DNA of 64,000 bases, taken from GCA-2748575 sp965222725 (GTDB lineage: Bacteria > Pseudomonadota > Gammaproteobacteria > Pseudomonadales > Ketobacteraceae). A program made the translations under genes and the position numbers. The stretch lies in contig OZ244969.1 of assembly GCA_965222725.1 (NCBI GenBank), forward strand, positions 4,836,001 through 4,900,000. The letters are read 5' to 3'. The notes under the pieces were generated by a model. That model did not search any database and was not told where the DNA came from. It was given only the letters and a program-made list of their open reading frames with translations. Positions 54,184-62,206 of this stretch are shown one piece after another (the first letter of the stretch is position 1; each line of letters starts with the position of its first letter).

Positions 54184-56118
54184 CTAAGCTGCGCCGGAAA
54201 GCTCTCGCGCCTGGCGGGAACCTGGATCAATGATCACGTAATCCTGATCCCGCACCTTGGTGCGGATCTCATCTATGAACATATCGGAATCCACATACCC
54301 TTGAATGATCACCTGTAGCGGTGGGCGCTGGTCTTGTGAATTGCCGTTTTGGTTTTCCGTGTTAAGTGAAGTTGTTGAGTTGAAGTTGCTGGGCGCATTG
54401 GTGATCTGGGATCCACCAACCGCAACAGACCCGCCGCCACCTGCAGAAGCGCCACCGCCGTACTTCTGGCTTTTGATGGCGCGAACCTTAGCCATACCAC
54501 TGGCCACGATAGCCGCGGCGAATATTGGCCCCATGGGCCAGCCCCACTTAAGCGCCGCCGCGGCACCCTGGTAGGTAGATATAACCGCCTCACCAATTGC
54601 CGCTATCTGGTTGAGACGAAACATTTTCTTGCTCTGCTGAGCCGTTCCCGCCGTGAGGGTCTGCAGCTCAGACATTACAAAGCTTGTCTTATCAGCGGCA
54701 TTCATTTTTTCATATGCCAGCCGCTTGTCTGCCCACTTTTTCTCAATGGCAGACATTTTCTTGCCATGGCTGTCACCCTGCTTCTGCAGGATTTCAGTAA
54801 ACCGCTGATGGCTGATCAGACCCTGCTCGTAGGCGTTGTTGGCCATCTGTATGCGGTTTAAGTGGGCAAGCTCTTCCCGCTCTGCATCTGAGGCGACCTG
54901 AAAATTCTTGAGCTTATTCAGTTCTTCGATGCGGTAAGCAAGGGCATCAAGCTGAGCGGTGGTCTCGGCTGCCATATCATCAGCGCTTGACCCAGGGGCT
55001 GATGCAGCTTTTGCGGCGGCTGCCTCTTCAGATTTCCGCTGCACCACAGAAAACCATTCTTCAATTTGGCCCGATGGTAATGGCTCCATGAGCTTGTTAT
55101 GCAGATTGGCTATAGATTGAGCCGCACGCTTCTCCATGTGCTCCGCTGCGGATGCAAGGGCATCATTAGTCTTGGCTGAAACTCCAGGAATGGAATTTAA
55201 GAAGGCTGTTAGTTTGGAATCAAGGTAGGTAAGGCCTCCCAAAACCGCGTCAGCCATGCCGAAGAATGCAGCCTTAACCGCATTCCACATAACCGATATT
55301 CCGTGAATGCCATCGGCAAAAATACCAACTGCCTTGGAGGCCATTCGCAGCCCGTTGTTAACCGTCTCCGCCATGCCGCCGCTCTCTGTGGCAGCATTAA
55401 AAAATCTGTTTGCCACATCCTCAATCATCGGCGCAATCTGAACCGCCAATGTTCGGCCAAACCCTTTTACGACAGTTTGAGCCCTGTTAAAGGAATCGTT
55501 TGCTGCCTCCACCTTTGCAGCATCAATCCGGGATAAAATATTCCCAGTCTTCTCCGCCTCGTCCCCAAGACGAATAAGCTCCGCGCTGCCTTCATCAAGG
55601 GTATTGACTAAGCCAACCCCTTCAGAATCGAAGAGCTTAAACGACAGGCGAACCCTCTCACCTTGATCGTCTACACTCTTCATGGCATCAGAAATGGCCA
55701 GAAAGGCGCGATCGGGCCCCATCTGCGCTAGTTGCTGCGCATCCAGCCCCAGCGCCTTAATGGCCCCCCTGGCCTCCCCTGTGCCATTTGCAGCTTCTGC
55801 AAGCCGCCTGGTCATCCGCTGCAGCGCAACATTAAACTGCTGCTCGTTGACGTCAGAGGTCTGGCCAACAGCATATTGCAGCCGGCCAAGCCCCTGTGTA
55901 GTTACTCCGAGCTTGTCCGAAACCTTGGCCAACTTATCAGCTGACGCCAGTGAGGAAGTAATCAAGGCGCCAAAGCCGCCCACACCTGCCAAGCCTAACG
56001 CCGCCCCTGCAAGGCGGGTAATGCGGCCAGTGGCGCTGTCAGCGTTTTTAAGCACAGATTTAAAGGCAGGGCCTGTCTTATCAACGGCACTGATAATGTA
56101 CTTTGTGCTAAGTCCCAT
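54184..56118 (-). CDS. Tail tape measure protein
   Basis: A 644-residue protein that sets tail length. It starts MGLSTKYIISAVDKTGPAFK, then SATGRITRLAGAALGLAGVG, has long helical stretches with few aromatic residues, a hydrophobic region (about 500-550), and a Gly/Ser-rich section (GGGASAGGGGSVAVGGS) before a short C-terminal domain. This is a lambda gpH-type tape measure of short to medium length, implying a tail near 100 nm (about 1.5 A per residue, a general rule). It begins 3 nt past the stop of the G-T frameshift product. Confidence 0.88.
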   Translation of the reverse strand: MGLSTKYIISAVDKTGPAFKSVLKNADSATGRITRLAGAALGLAGVGGFGALITSSLASADKLAKVSDKLGVTTQGLGRLQYAVGQTSDVNEQQFNVALQRMTRRLAEAANGTGEARGAIKALGLDAQQLAQMGPDRAFLAISDAMKSVDDQGERVRLSFKLFDSEGVGLVNTLDEGSAELIRLGDEAEKTGNILSRIDAAKVEAANDSFNRAQTVVKGFGRTLAVQIAPMIEDVANRFFNAATESGGMAETVNNGLRMASKAVGIFADGIHGISVMWNAVKAAFFGMADAVLGGLTYLDSKLTAFLNSIPGVSAKTNDALASAAEHMEKRAAQSIANLHNKLMEPLPSGQIEEWFSVVQRKSEEAAAAKAASAPGSSADDMAAETTAQLDALAYRIEELNKLKNFQVASDAEREELAHLNRIQMANNAYEQGLISHQRFTEILQKQGDSHGKKMSAIEKKWADKRLAYEKMNAADKTSFVMSELQTLTAGTAQQSKKMFRLNQIAAIGEAVISTYQGAAAALKWGWPMGPIFAAAIVASGMAKVRAIKSQKYGGGASAGGGGSVAVGGSQITNAPSNFNSTTSLNTENQNGNSQDQRPPLQVIIQGYVDSDMFIDEIRTKVRDQDYVIIDPGSRQARELSGAA

Positions 56119-56121
56119 AGA

Positions 56122-56663
56122 TTAATCCAGCTTGCGGCGAAGGTCGTACAGGTCCATGAACGCGCACATGCGCTCAATATCTTCCCAGGGGTGCTCCTCA
56201 ATCTCTGAGGGCATTTTGTGAAGCAAGACCGCCAGGTCTAGAATTAGGTGCTCTTGGCGGTCTTCCCGGATTTTTTTATTCGGTCCACCATGACTTCACT
56301 GGCAACGATCTGCTCATAAACATGCTCCAGCCAGTTAACATCCATGTCATACAGTGCATCGGCATCAGTGGGAGAAAAGGCGGGTTCTTCCCCTTTATCG
56401 TCAACCTTTAGCTTTTGGATGATGGTGAACACCCAGAGATCCAGACCAGAAGTCTCAACTTCTGATTCATCAATCCCCTTTGATTTGGCCAGATGAACAC
56501 GAGCCCTTGAGTTGATCTTTTTGCTGTCCTTCGGCGTCACACCAGAGGAAAAGCAAATCAGTTCCTTTTCAGATTCCTCGCTCTCCGGGATGGCCATATA
56601 GACCGGGCGGAGAATGCGGGTTTCTTCCGCTTGGGCGCGGATTAACTTTGATATCTTTGACAT
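56122..56663 (-). CDS. Tail assembly chaperone G-T, -1 frameshift product
   Basis: The frame of gene G continues in the -1 frame past the slippery site 56271-56277. The extension reads REDRQEHLILDLAVLLHKMP, then SEIEEHPWEDIERMCAFMDL, and stops at 56122. Its length of about 50 codons, the lack of any start for it, and its place directly before the tape measure gene match lambda gpG-T. The fusion has about 180 residues. In lambda, G and G-T bind the tape measure and recruit tail tube subunits. Confidence 0.88.
56244..56663 (-). CDS. Tail assembly chaperone G
   Basis: A 139-residue protein (MSKISKLIRAQAEETRILRP start), made without frameshift and ending in RIKKSGKTAKST. The downstream acidic block AFSPTDADALYDMDVNWLEH is followed by the helix VYEQIVASEVMVDRIKK. 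It lies between the tail tube and tape measure genes, as in lambda. The slippery heptamer is in its last 15 codons. Confidence 0.85.
   Translation of the reverse strand: MSKISKLIRAQAEETRILRPVYMAIPESEESEKELICFSSGVTPKDSKKINSRARVHLAKSKGIDESEVETSGLDLWVFTIIQKLKVDDKGEEPAFSPTDADALYDMDVNWLEHVYEQIVASEVMVDRIKKSGKTAKST
56271..56277 (-). promoter_or_regulatory. Slippery heptamer A AAA AAA for -1 frameshifting
   Basis: On the minus strand seven consecutive A bases fall as A AAA AAA in the reading frame of gene G (codons ATA AAA AAA TCC). This is the strongest type of -1 slippery heptamer. The zero frame stops 10 codons later, and the -1 frame stays open to the next gene. Confidence 0.88.
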
Positions 56664-56697
56664 TGAAATTTACTCAGGGAAAATTGGCGGGGAGGTG

Positions 56698-57084
56698 TTA
56701 CGCAACAGTGTCTTCGGTGTAGGCGCCGTTGCCGGTGAATGAGATTGTCCGCTTCATCAGCTCGCCAGCGGTAACGGGTAAGCTGGCAGAACCAACGACA
56801 ATATTGCCAGTGATGGAAGGCATGCCGGTTGTGTTGCCAAGCGGGTAGAAAATCGCATTACTGATTTTCGCGCCGGTCACGAAAGTTGACTGGCCAGCAT
56901 CGTCAGGGTCATAGACAACCTCAAGAGAGCCAGACCATTCAATCTGCCCAGGCTCGGCATGCTTCCACTGGCTGCCCATTTCGCCGCTACTTTGCACGTC
57001 GCAGCTATCCTCAAAAGTGAAAGACGTGATCTGGCCAACGCCAGAGCCAACATTAATTTCGCCATCTTTGCCGGTATAACGCAT
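56698..57084 (-). CDS. Major tail tube protein
   Basis: A 128-residue beta-rich protein (MRYTGKDGEINVGSGVGQIT start, AGELMKRTISFTGNGAYTED end). The position between the terminator and chaperone genes, the small size and the SLEVVYDPDD block fit a siphophage tail tube protein of the lambda gpV type. Only part of the N-terminal domain type is certain. Confidence 0.8.
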   Translation of the reverse strand: MRYTGKDGEINVGSGVGQITSFTFEDSCDVQSSGEMGSQWKHAEPGQIEWSGSLEVVYDPDDAGQSTFVTGAKISNAIFYPLGNTTGMPSITGNIVVGSASLPVTAGELMKRTISFTGNGAYTEDTVA

Positions 57085-57096
57085 AACTTGAAACCT

Positions 57097-57513
57097 CTAT
57101 GTTATGTATGTTGCTGTGAAAGTAAGGGACAACTCCCCTATAGGTTGATCCTCAACCCAGTCAGGGCGAGAGCTTGATAGGTAGACATACTCAGCCAACC
57201 CATCTAATGAGCTGTTTTCTGCAATCGCGACCTCTGCAGCCTCTGCATAACCGTCAAGCACATCAGCAAGAGCCGAGGCGGAGCGCGCCTTAAACATCAC
57301 TGAAAAGTCGGCCGTTCTGCTTATAGGGGCGATTCCGCCACCCATTGCCATCTCCAATGGCTCAGACTCTTCATCCTCAAAATTAATAACAGCCGCATCA
57401 AGCTGGCTTTCACTAAGCTCTGTGACGCGATCCGTGTAAACTTTTTTTAACCCAGGGATTGCGATTTCAATGATCTCCGCAATCTTGTTTCTTATCAGTG
57501 TGCGCTGATGCAT
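57097..57513 (-). CDS. Tail terminator protein (gpU-like)
   Basis: A 138-residue protein (MHQRTLIRNKIAEIIEIAIP start, LTFTATYIT end) with a helical start and alternating beta strands. The shape, and its place between the joining protein and the tail tube, fit lambda gpU, which caps the tail tube and ends its growth. No exact motif is known. Confidence 0.75.
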   Translation of the reverse strand: MHQRTLIRNKIAEIIEIAIPGLKKVYTDRVTELSESQLDAAVINFEDEESEPLEMAMGGGIAPISRTADFSVMFKARSASALADVLDGYAEAAEVAIAENSSLDGLAEYVYLSSSRPDWVEDQPIGELSLTFTATYIT

Positions 57514-57518
57514 TGTCG

Positions 57519-57824
57519 CTAAACCTTAATCAATGTAAGCGTTGCCAAGCCCGTTCCATCATGCGAAGGATCGCGGTAAAGCTCATATTGCCTGTTGCCT
57601 GTAATGCTCTTGGGGGTTTCGATTTCTATGCGATCACCCTCAGTCAGGTCAGCAACATCATTAGAGGCGCAGTAAAGCTCAGGGTTTGGCGCTTCCATGC
57701 CCAGCTCATTCACAGGCAGGGCATCAAATATGCCTTTAAAAAAGTCGCCAGAATTGAGTTTGATAACGTTGCAAGCGTGCTCCTCGTCATTGAAGAAAAC
57801 GCTTAGATCTTCATCGAAAGCCAT
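57519..57824 (-). CDS. Head-tail joining protein (gpFII-like)
   Basis: A 101-residue protein. ATG 57824 is chosen; a TTG at 57830 adds two residues. MAFDEDLSVFF and the end TGLATLTLIKV match the shape of lambda gpFII, which joins completed heads to tails. No Shine-Dalgarno precedes the ATG, as it lies 5 nt past the U-run of an intrinsic terminator. Confidence 0.7.
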   Translation of the reverse strand: MAFDEDLSVFFNDEEHACNVIKLNSGDFFKGIFDALPVNELGMEAPNPELYCASNDVADLTEGDRIEIETPKSITGNRQYELYRDPSHDGTGLATLTLIKV

Positions 57825-57828
57825 AAAC

Positions 57829-57850
57829 AAAAAAGGGGCCTTCTGGCCCC
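57829..57850 (-). terminator. Intrinsic terminator inside the late operon
   Basis: Read leftward, GGGGCC, AGAA, GGCCCC and then TTTTTT form a hairpin with a perfect 6-bp GC stem and U-run. It lies between the decoration protein gene (ends 57875) and the joining gene (starts 57824). It should reduce transcription of tail genes relative to head genes unless antitermination acts. Confidence 0.75.
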
Positions 57851-57874
57851 TTCCCTTTTGGTGGGTAGCGTGAA

Positions 57875-58246
57875 TTACGCAGTGACTGTTCCAGGCACGC
57901 CGGTGAACAAGACATCAACCTCGGTGTCACCGTTGCCAGCCGCTGCAGCGGCAACAGCACAACTCCCTGACACATCACCGGTGGCAGGTGTTGCCTGGTT
58001 ATCGTCAAACGATCCTTCACTTACGTCCCAGACCATGGATTCACCCTGCGCAATTACCGCATCCGTGGCCTTAGGGCAGCGGAATACTTCACCGACCTGA
58101 ACCTGACCAACCGCCCCAATAGCGATAGAGTCCAAAGCAACTGCGAGCATAGCGCCCACAACCACCACCTGACCGCTAGCAATGAGCGAGCCGGTACCGT
58201 TGGTAAAAGGCAGGATCTTGCCCTGCATAACATAGTTAGTAGCCAT
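57875..58246 (-). CDS. DUF2190 capsid decoration protein
   Basis: A 123-residue, small-residue-rich protein (MATNYVMQGKILPFTNGTGS, then SGQVVVVGAMLAVAL and AIGAVGQVQVGEVFRCPKA). This is the DUF2190 family, typically found just after the capsid gene and thought to be a cement or decoration protein. The Ala/Val-rich repeat pattern fits a beta structure. No unusual features. Confidence 0.85.
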   Translation of the reverse strand: MATNYVMQGKILPFTNGTGSLIASGQVVVVGAMLAVALDSIAIGAVGQVQVGEVFRCPKATDAVIAQGESMVWDVSEGSFDDNQATPATGDVSGSCAVAAAAAGNGDTEVDVLFTGVPGTVTA

Positions 58247-58284
58247 TCAAATCACCTCAAACGAAAACAGAATAGAGAAAGTAT

Positions 58285-58303
58285 GGGGCGCTTAAAGCGC
58301 CCC
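58285..58303 (-). promoter_or_regulatory. GC-rich palindrome between decoration and capsid genes
   Basis: GGGGCGCTT and AAGCGCCCC are exact reverse complements with one base between (58285-58303), 14 nt downstream of the capsid reading frame's upstream neighbour boundary at 58317. There is no U-run. It may be an mRNA-stabilising hairpin or processing site. Confidence 0.5.
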
Positions 58304-58316
58304 GGTTGGACCAGTA

Positions 58317-59705
58317 TTACTGGCCAGCGTTCTTGCACAGGGTGCGCCAATCCAGCGGCTTGACGCCTGCGTCGATACGCACTTTGTATTCAGTACCATC
58401 GACGTTCCAGCCCTTCATTTGATCAAGGAAAGGCTGTTCAATGCCGTCCAGGTAGCTAACCTCAATAGTGTCATGAAGTGCGCCACTGGCAGCCAAATAC
58501 CAGGCTGTTTCGCTGGCCGCATCAAGGCGGGCGTCACTGATTGGCTCAGCAAGATTGCGTACAGAGTTTGGCGTGGTATTGTTCTTGCTGCTTGCGCCAA
58601 CCTCATACTCCGACTGTAGCACCGTGCTCATCTTGCCAAGCAGCGCTTCAGGCACCAGGGCATAAGCAGGACGAATGCCCAAAGCAGTAGCATTTTCCCC
58701 ACCATCCTTCTGGAGCGCCATCAACTTACGCATTTCATCCAGAGAGGATGTGGAAGGCACACCCGCCGTACCGAGGTTGCCATGATCGGAATGGAACAGG
58801 GTTTTGCTATCAGACATCTGCGGATTGCCGGTCAGGATGGCATAAACCAGATTACCGATGGTGCGGCGAGCCGCCCTTCCCATCATCATAGGAAGCTTGG
58901 AAAAGGCGTTCAGGTCATCATTGATGATGGTCTGGCGATTGAGAGCGATCAACTCCCCATAAGTAGCCAGCTGAGTCGTCTCACCGCGATCACCCACGGT
59001 GGCATACTTGTACTCAGCGCCCGCCGGAACTTCTCGCAACGAAGGGAAGGAATTGATATCAACCCGTTTAGTTGGCTTAAAGTCCGTGAGCATGCCTTTG
59101 CTTGTCCAGAGCTGGAAAGTTTCCGGAGCTTCATCCCAGCCTTTCAGCATGGTTTTATGCATCACATTCTGCAGAAGGTTGGGGAAATCGCCGGAACTAT
59201 GCGTAAACGCGGCACCCACCATCTCCATCCGGTCCATGTGTCGAGTGGAAACATTGTTCATTTCCAAACAATGGCGCGCCATTTCAGAAAGCGAATACCC
59301 TCTGAACTCATTGGTAGGCTTATCTACAGCCAAACCAGCGCGAGACATCAAGGCAGCCTGAAAGCCAGAAGCAACCTTGTCCTTTTGATCGTGAATCACG
59401 ATTACATCGTGACCGAGAGGCTGGGAGCCTTCACCCAGTTTAGCAAGCAGCTTTTCCTGCGCCTGCTCTTTGGTGGTGTCGCCCGCCAGGCACTCTGCCT
59501 TAAGGTCACTGAACCGACTACCAAAAGGCTGAAACACCGCCAAGATACCTTCACGGCGTTGTGATTCCTTTTGACGCTCTGCAGCAACAGCAGCTTGTGC
59601 GGCTGCCGTGGCTTGTGCTTTCACCTGCTCAGCAGTCAGGCCAGCTTGTGGTTGTGGGTTGTCGGGGTTTGCCGACGGATTATCGTTGCCGTTTGGTTTT
59701 GGCAT
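58317..59705 (-). CDS. Possible internally started scaffold/capsid protein
   Basis: Inside the fusion an ATG at 59705 (residue 221, MPKPNGNDNP) is preceded by AGAGGA eight bases upstream, in the same frame. It would give a 462-residue protein holding the Ala/Gln-rich helix (scaffold-like) and the capsid domain, without the protease. Lambda makes its scaffold by an internal start within gene C. The site is visible; use of it is inferred. Confidence 0.5.
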   Translation of the reverse strand: MPKPNGNDNPSANPDNPQPQAGLTAEQVKAQATAAAQAAVAAERQKESQRREGILAVFQPFGSRFSDLKAECLAGDTTKEQAQEKLLAKLGEGSQPLGHDVIVIHDQKDKVASGFQAALMSRAGLAVDKPTNEFRGYSLSEMARHCLEMNNVSTRHMDRMEMVGAAFTHSSGDFPNLLQNVMHKTMLKGWDEAPETFQLWTSKGMLTDFKPTKRVDINSFPSLREVPAGAEYKYATVGDRGETTQLATYGELIALNRQTIINDDLNAFSKLPMMMGRAARRTIGNLVYAILTGNPQMSDSKTLFHSDHGNLGTAGVPSTSSLDEMRKLMALQKDGGENATALGIRPAYALVPEALLGKMSTVLQSEYEVGASSKNNTTPNSVRNLAEPISDARLDAASETAWYLAASGALHDTIEVSYLDGIEQPFLDQMKGWNVDGTEYKVRIDAGVKPLDWRTLCKNAGQ

Positions 59706-60365
59706 TGCTTTTTTCCTCTTGGTTGTATCGTCGGGTACATCCGACAGGTTTGAAAGAATCAGGTTGTTCGGGGTGTTTTTAAAATGGGACAAATCAAGAT
59801 CCCGAACACAGGCCGCCAGCTCAACCGCGTCAGAGATTTCATCAATGAACCCGTATTCAAGCGCTTCCTCTGCAGTCAACCAGGTTTCTTCTGCCATTAG
59901 ATTCTTTATGGTCTCTTCATCCTGGCCAGTCTTTTTCATATAGGCAGAAAGAACAGAAGCCTGATTTGTCTTATCCAGGAGATCCGCAACTCGTCGCAGT
60001 TCTTTGGAGTTTCCAACCGCCCCGGTCCAAGGATCATGAATCATAAAAAGGGCATTCGATGGCATCACAATGCTGTCGCACGCCATAAGAACCACCGTTG
60101 CCATGGAAGCCGCAATGCCCTCCACGTAACCAGTGATTTTTGCAGGGTGATTCTTAAGAACGTTGTGAATGGCGACACCAGCAAAAACACTACCGCCATT
60201 GCTCTGCACTCTTAAGTGGATATCCTCTACATCGCCCAGTCCGTTAAGATCAGAAACAAACCCTCGTAGGTTGACCTCGCTCCATTCGGAATCACCAATA
60301 ACACCGATCATCCACAGCTCAGCGGAGCCATCATCTTGGGCTTTGATTTCATAAAACTTTGGCAT
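58317..60365 (-). CDS. ClpP-like prohead protease fused to major capsid protein
   Basis: A 682-residue fusion. Residues about 1-200 are a ClpP/S14-type prohead protease (LRVQSNGGSVFAGVAIHNVL, catalytic Ser87 in GIAASMATVV and His110 in MIHDPW). A charged linker and an Ala/Gln-rich, scaffold-like stretch (about 220-270) follow. The remainder is a Mu gpT-like major capsid domain (SLREVPAGAEYKYATVGDRG, LVYAILTGNPQMSDSKTLFH). Such ClpP/capsid fusions are known in several phages. Cleavage by the protease would free the capsid. An internal start at 59705 could make the capsid part separately. Confidence 0.88.
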   Translation of the reverse strand: MPKFYEIKAQDDGSAELWMIGVIGDSEWSEVNLRGFVSDLNGLGDVEDIHLRVQSNGGSVFAGVAIHNVLKNHPAKITGYVEGIAASMATVVLMACDSIVMPSNALFMIHDPWTGAVGNSKELRRVADLLDKTNQASVLSAYMKKTGQDEETIKNLMAEETWLTAEEALEYGFIDEISDAVELAACVRDLDLSHFKNTPNNLILSNLSDVPDDTTKRKKAMPKPNGNDNPSANPDNPQPQAGLTAEQVKAQATAAAQAAVAAERQKESQRREGILAVFQPFGSRFSDLKAECLAGDTTKEQAQEKLLAKLGEGSQPLGHDVIVIHDQKDKVASGFQAALMSRAGLAVDKPTNEFRGYSLSEMARHCLEMNNVSTRHMDRMEMVGAAFTHSSGDFPNLLQNVMHKTMLKGWDEAPETFQLWTSKGMLTDFKPTKRVDINSFPSLREVPAGAEYKYATVGDRGETTQLATYGELIALNRQTIINDDLNAFSKLPMMMGRAARRTIGNLVYAILTGNPQMSDSKTLFHSDHGNLGTAGVPSTSSLDEMRKLMALQKDGGENATALGIRPAYALVPEALLGKMSTVLQSEYEVGASSKNNTTPNSVRNLAEPISDARLDAASETAWYLAASGALHDTIEVSYLDGIEQPFLDQMKGWNVDGTEYKVRIDAGVKPLDWRTLCKNAGQ

Positions 60366-60392
60366 GGTATTTACTCCATAAAAAAAGGGCGA

Positions 60393-61991
60393 TTACTCGC
60401 CCTCTTGCTTGTTGTCTTCTGGGTTCTCGTTGTCTTCGCTTTCCGGATCTTCATTATTCCCATCGGGCTCCGGCAACTGCTTGGCATCATGCGCAGCATT
60501 GGAGGTAAGTATCAGGCCGCTTTCATCTTCCCGCTTCCGCTCCGTTGCAAGCTGCTCATCCACTTCTAGCGGATTCTCATTTCTGCTCCTGATGATGGCG
60601 GATCGGGTGGTATACCCTGCACGATTGTTGCGCTCATTGGCTTTGCTTTCCTTGTCCGGATCAATCCAGGGCATAGCCGGGCCCTGGTAATGGGCCCTCA
60701 AGACAGTGCTTATATCCAGATCATCCGGTAGCTCAACCCTGCCAGAGGCAATGGCAACCCTGACAAAATTCTCATAAACCGGACGCCTGAAGGAATCGAT
60801 GAACCAATTCTGGAGAGTCAGGTAGTGGTCCCACTGCTCCACCAGCTCCTGCCGCTGCGCACTATAAGTGCCATTGTAATCTTTGGCGGCGGAGCTGTAA
60901 GAAATGCGGAGCCCCGCCGCAACCATTTTGACCATGGCGTTCCGGAAAGGCTCAAGCAGGGCGCTAGGTCTATTACTCTGAATACTCCCAACCTCTTCAC
61001 CTGCCTGCAGGCGATCAAACACAACACCTGGTTGAATTTTAAAAGAGCGGTCGCCGCCTTTTTCATTGCCCCCCTCAGTGAACGTATCCGGGCTGCCCTT
61101 TTTGATATAAAAGGCTGCAGCCGCTGCTATTCTGGCGGCGATCCGTTCAGATTCTTCATAATCCTTAATGTCTTCAATTCTTGTGATCACAGAATGAAGC
61201 AGGGTTATACCGCGGGTTTGACCAATACGCTTTACTAACTTCAGGTGGAGGATATTGTCTGCGGGCACTGACTTTAAATCAGTCGGCTGCGGTAAACGAT
61301 AAAGGAATTCCCCGGGGTGCTCCTTGTAAACGTAGTAGGCCACCGGCCGGCGCCAGGCATTCTTTTTTACGCCTTGAAATACCTTGCTGTTCTTATCCTC
61401 GAAAATATGTGGGACAAGATCAGGCTCCAGCAACTCTATCCAGAAAGGAACATCGGCGGACATCTGCAGGCCAGGCTTTGACCCCATCACCATTTGGGTG
61501 AATTCCTCACCATCCCTTATCCATGTGCGGGCAGCCAGCTGCTCACACATGGCGCCAGAAAGCTCGCCAGTAACATCCGGACGGCTCCACCAGTTGCGGT
61601 GCAGCTCATTAAGCTGGCGATTGAACTCCTTATGCAGCTGGCCGGACTTATCCTTCGCCATCGGCTCAACCATAATCCCTTTCGGGCCAACGGTGCGCAT
61701 AACCAGCGTATCAATCGCCCCAGTGATCAAATCATAGTTTTCATCAAGATGCCGAGCCTGGCTACGCATACTCTCAGCTGATTCCGTGTTAACGATATCA
61801 GGGCCGCGAGACTCAAGCCCCATCCTGCGGGTTCGGCCTGGCCTAGCTGCCTCATAAGCCGCCAGTATCTGCCGGTCTCGGCGGCGCTTAACAGCAGCAG
61901 AAGGGGCGACAGTGGCGATAACCCTGTCAACCTCCTGGCTAACCGTTTCCAGGGTATTGATTGCTGATCTTGCTCTATCTATTAAACTCAT
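60393..61991 (-). CDS. Phage portal protein (lambda family)
   Basis: A protein of about 532 residues that forms the dodecameric DNA channel in the capsid. Family blocks: RDRQILAAYEAARPGRTRR, the long linker helix, TRGITLLHSVITRIEDIKDYEESERIAARIAAAAAFYIKKG in part, and SYSSAAKDYNGTYSAQRQELVEQWDHY. The C-terminus is acidic (ESEDNENPEDNKQEGE). The start is ATG 61991, which gives an ATGA overlap with the gpW gene; a TTG at 61997 is two codons longer. It ends 27 nt before the protease/capsid gene. Confidence 0.92.
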   Translation of the reverse strand: MSLIDRARSAINTLETVSQEVDRVIATVAPSAAVKRRRDRQILAAYEAARPGRTRRMGLESRGPDIVNTESAESMRSQARHLDENYDLITGAIDTLVMRTVGPKGIMVEPMAKDKSGQLHKEFNRQLNELHRNWWSRPDVTGELSGAMCEQLAARTWIRDGEEFTQMVMGSKPGLQMSADVPFWIELLEPDLVPHIFEDKNSKVFQGVKKNAWRRPVAYYVYKEHPGEFLYRLPQPTDLKSVPADNILHLKLVKRIGQTRGITLLHSVITRIEDIKDYEESERIAARIAAAAAFYIKKGSPDTFTEGGNEKGGDRSFKIQPGVVFDRLQAGEEVGSIQSNRPSALLEPFRNAMVKMVAAGLRISYSSAAKDYNGTYSAQRQELVEQWDHYLTLQNWFIDSFRRPVYENFVRVAIASGRVELPDDLDISTVLRAHYQGPAMPWIDPDKESKANERNNRAGYTTRSAIIRSRNENPLEVDEQLATERKREDESGLILTSNAAHDAKQLPEPDGNNEDPESEDNENPEDNKQEGE

Positions 61992-62206
61992 TGCCAATCC
62001 GCCACCGCATAGCCGTTTGTGCTGCCTCTCTGGCGCATGTCGAAATCAGCAAGGCGCTGCTCCCACTCTTGCCGCCCCTCTCTAATTTCAGGCAAGTTTT
62101 GGCGAGAGAGGGTGCGACCATTGATCGTGTAAGACTTGCTGCTAAGCGCTGCTTTTTCGGCCTTCTTGTAAAGGCTGATCATGTCTAAAATTTCTTTCCT
62201 GGTCAT
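61988..62206 (-). CDS. gpW-like head completion protein
   Basis: A 72-residue, basic, helical protein (MTRKEILDMISLYKKAEKAA start; NGRTLSRQNLPEIREGRQEW middle). Length, position and the TRxEI...L pattern match lambda gpW, which sits on the portal to close the filled head. It overlaps the terminase end and the portal start by 4 bp each. Confidence 0.85.
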   Translation of the reverse strand: MTRKEILDMISLYKKAEKAALSSKSYTINGRTLSRQNLPEIREGRQEWEQRLADFDMRQRGSTNGYAVADWQ

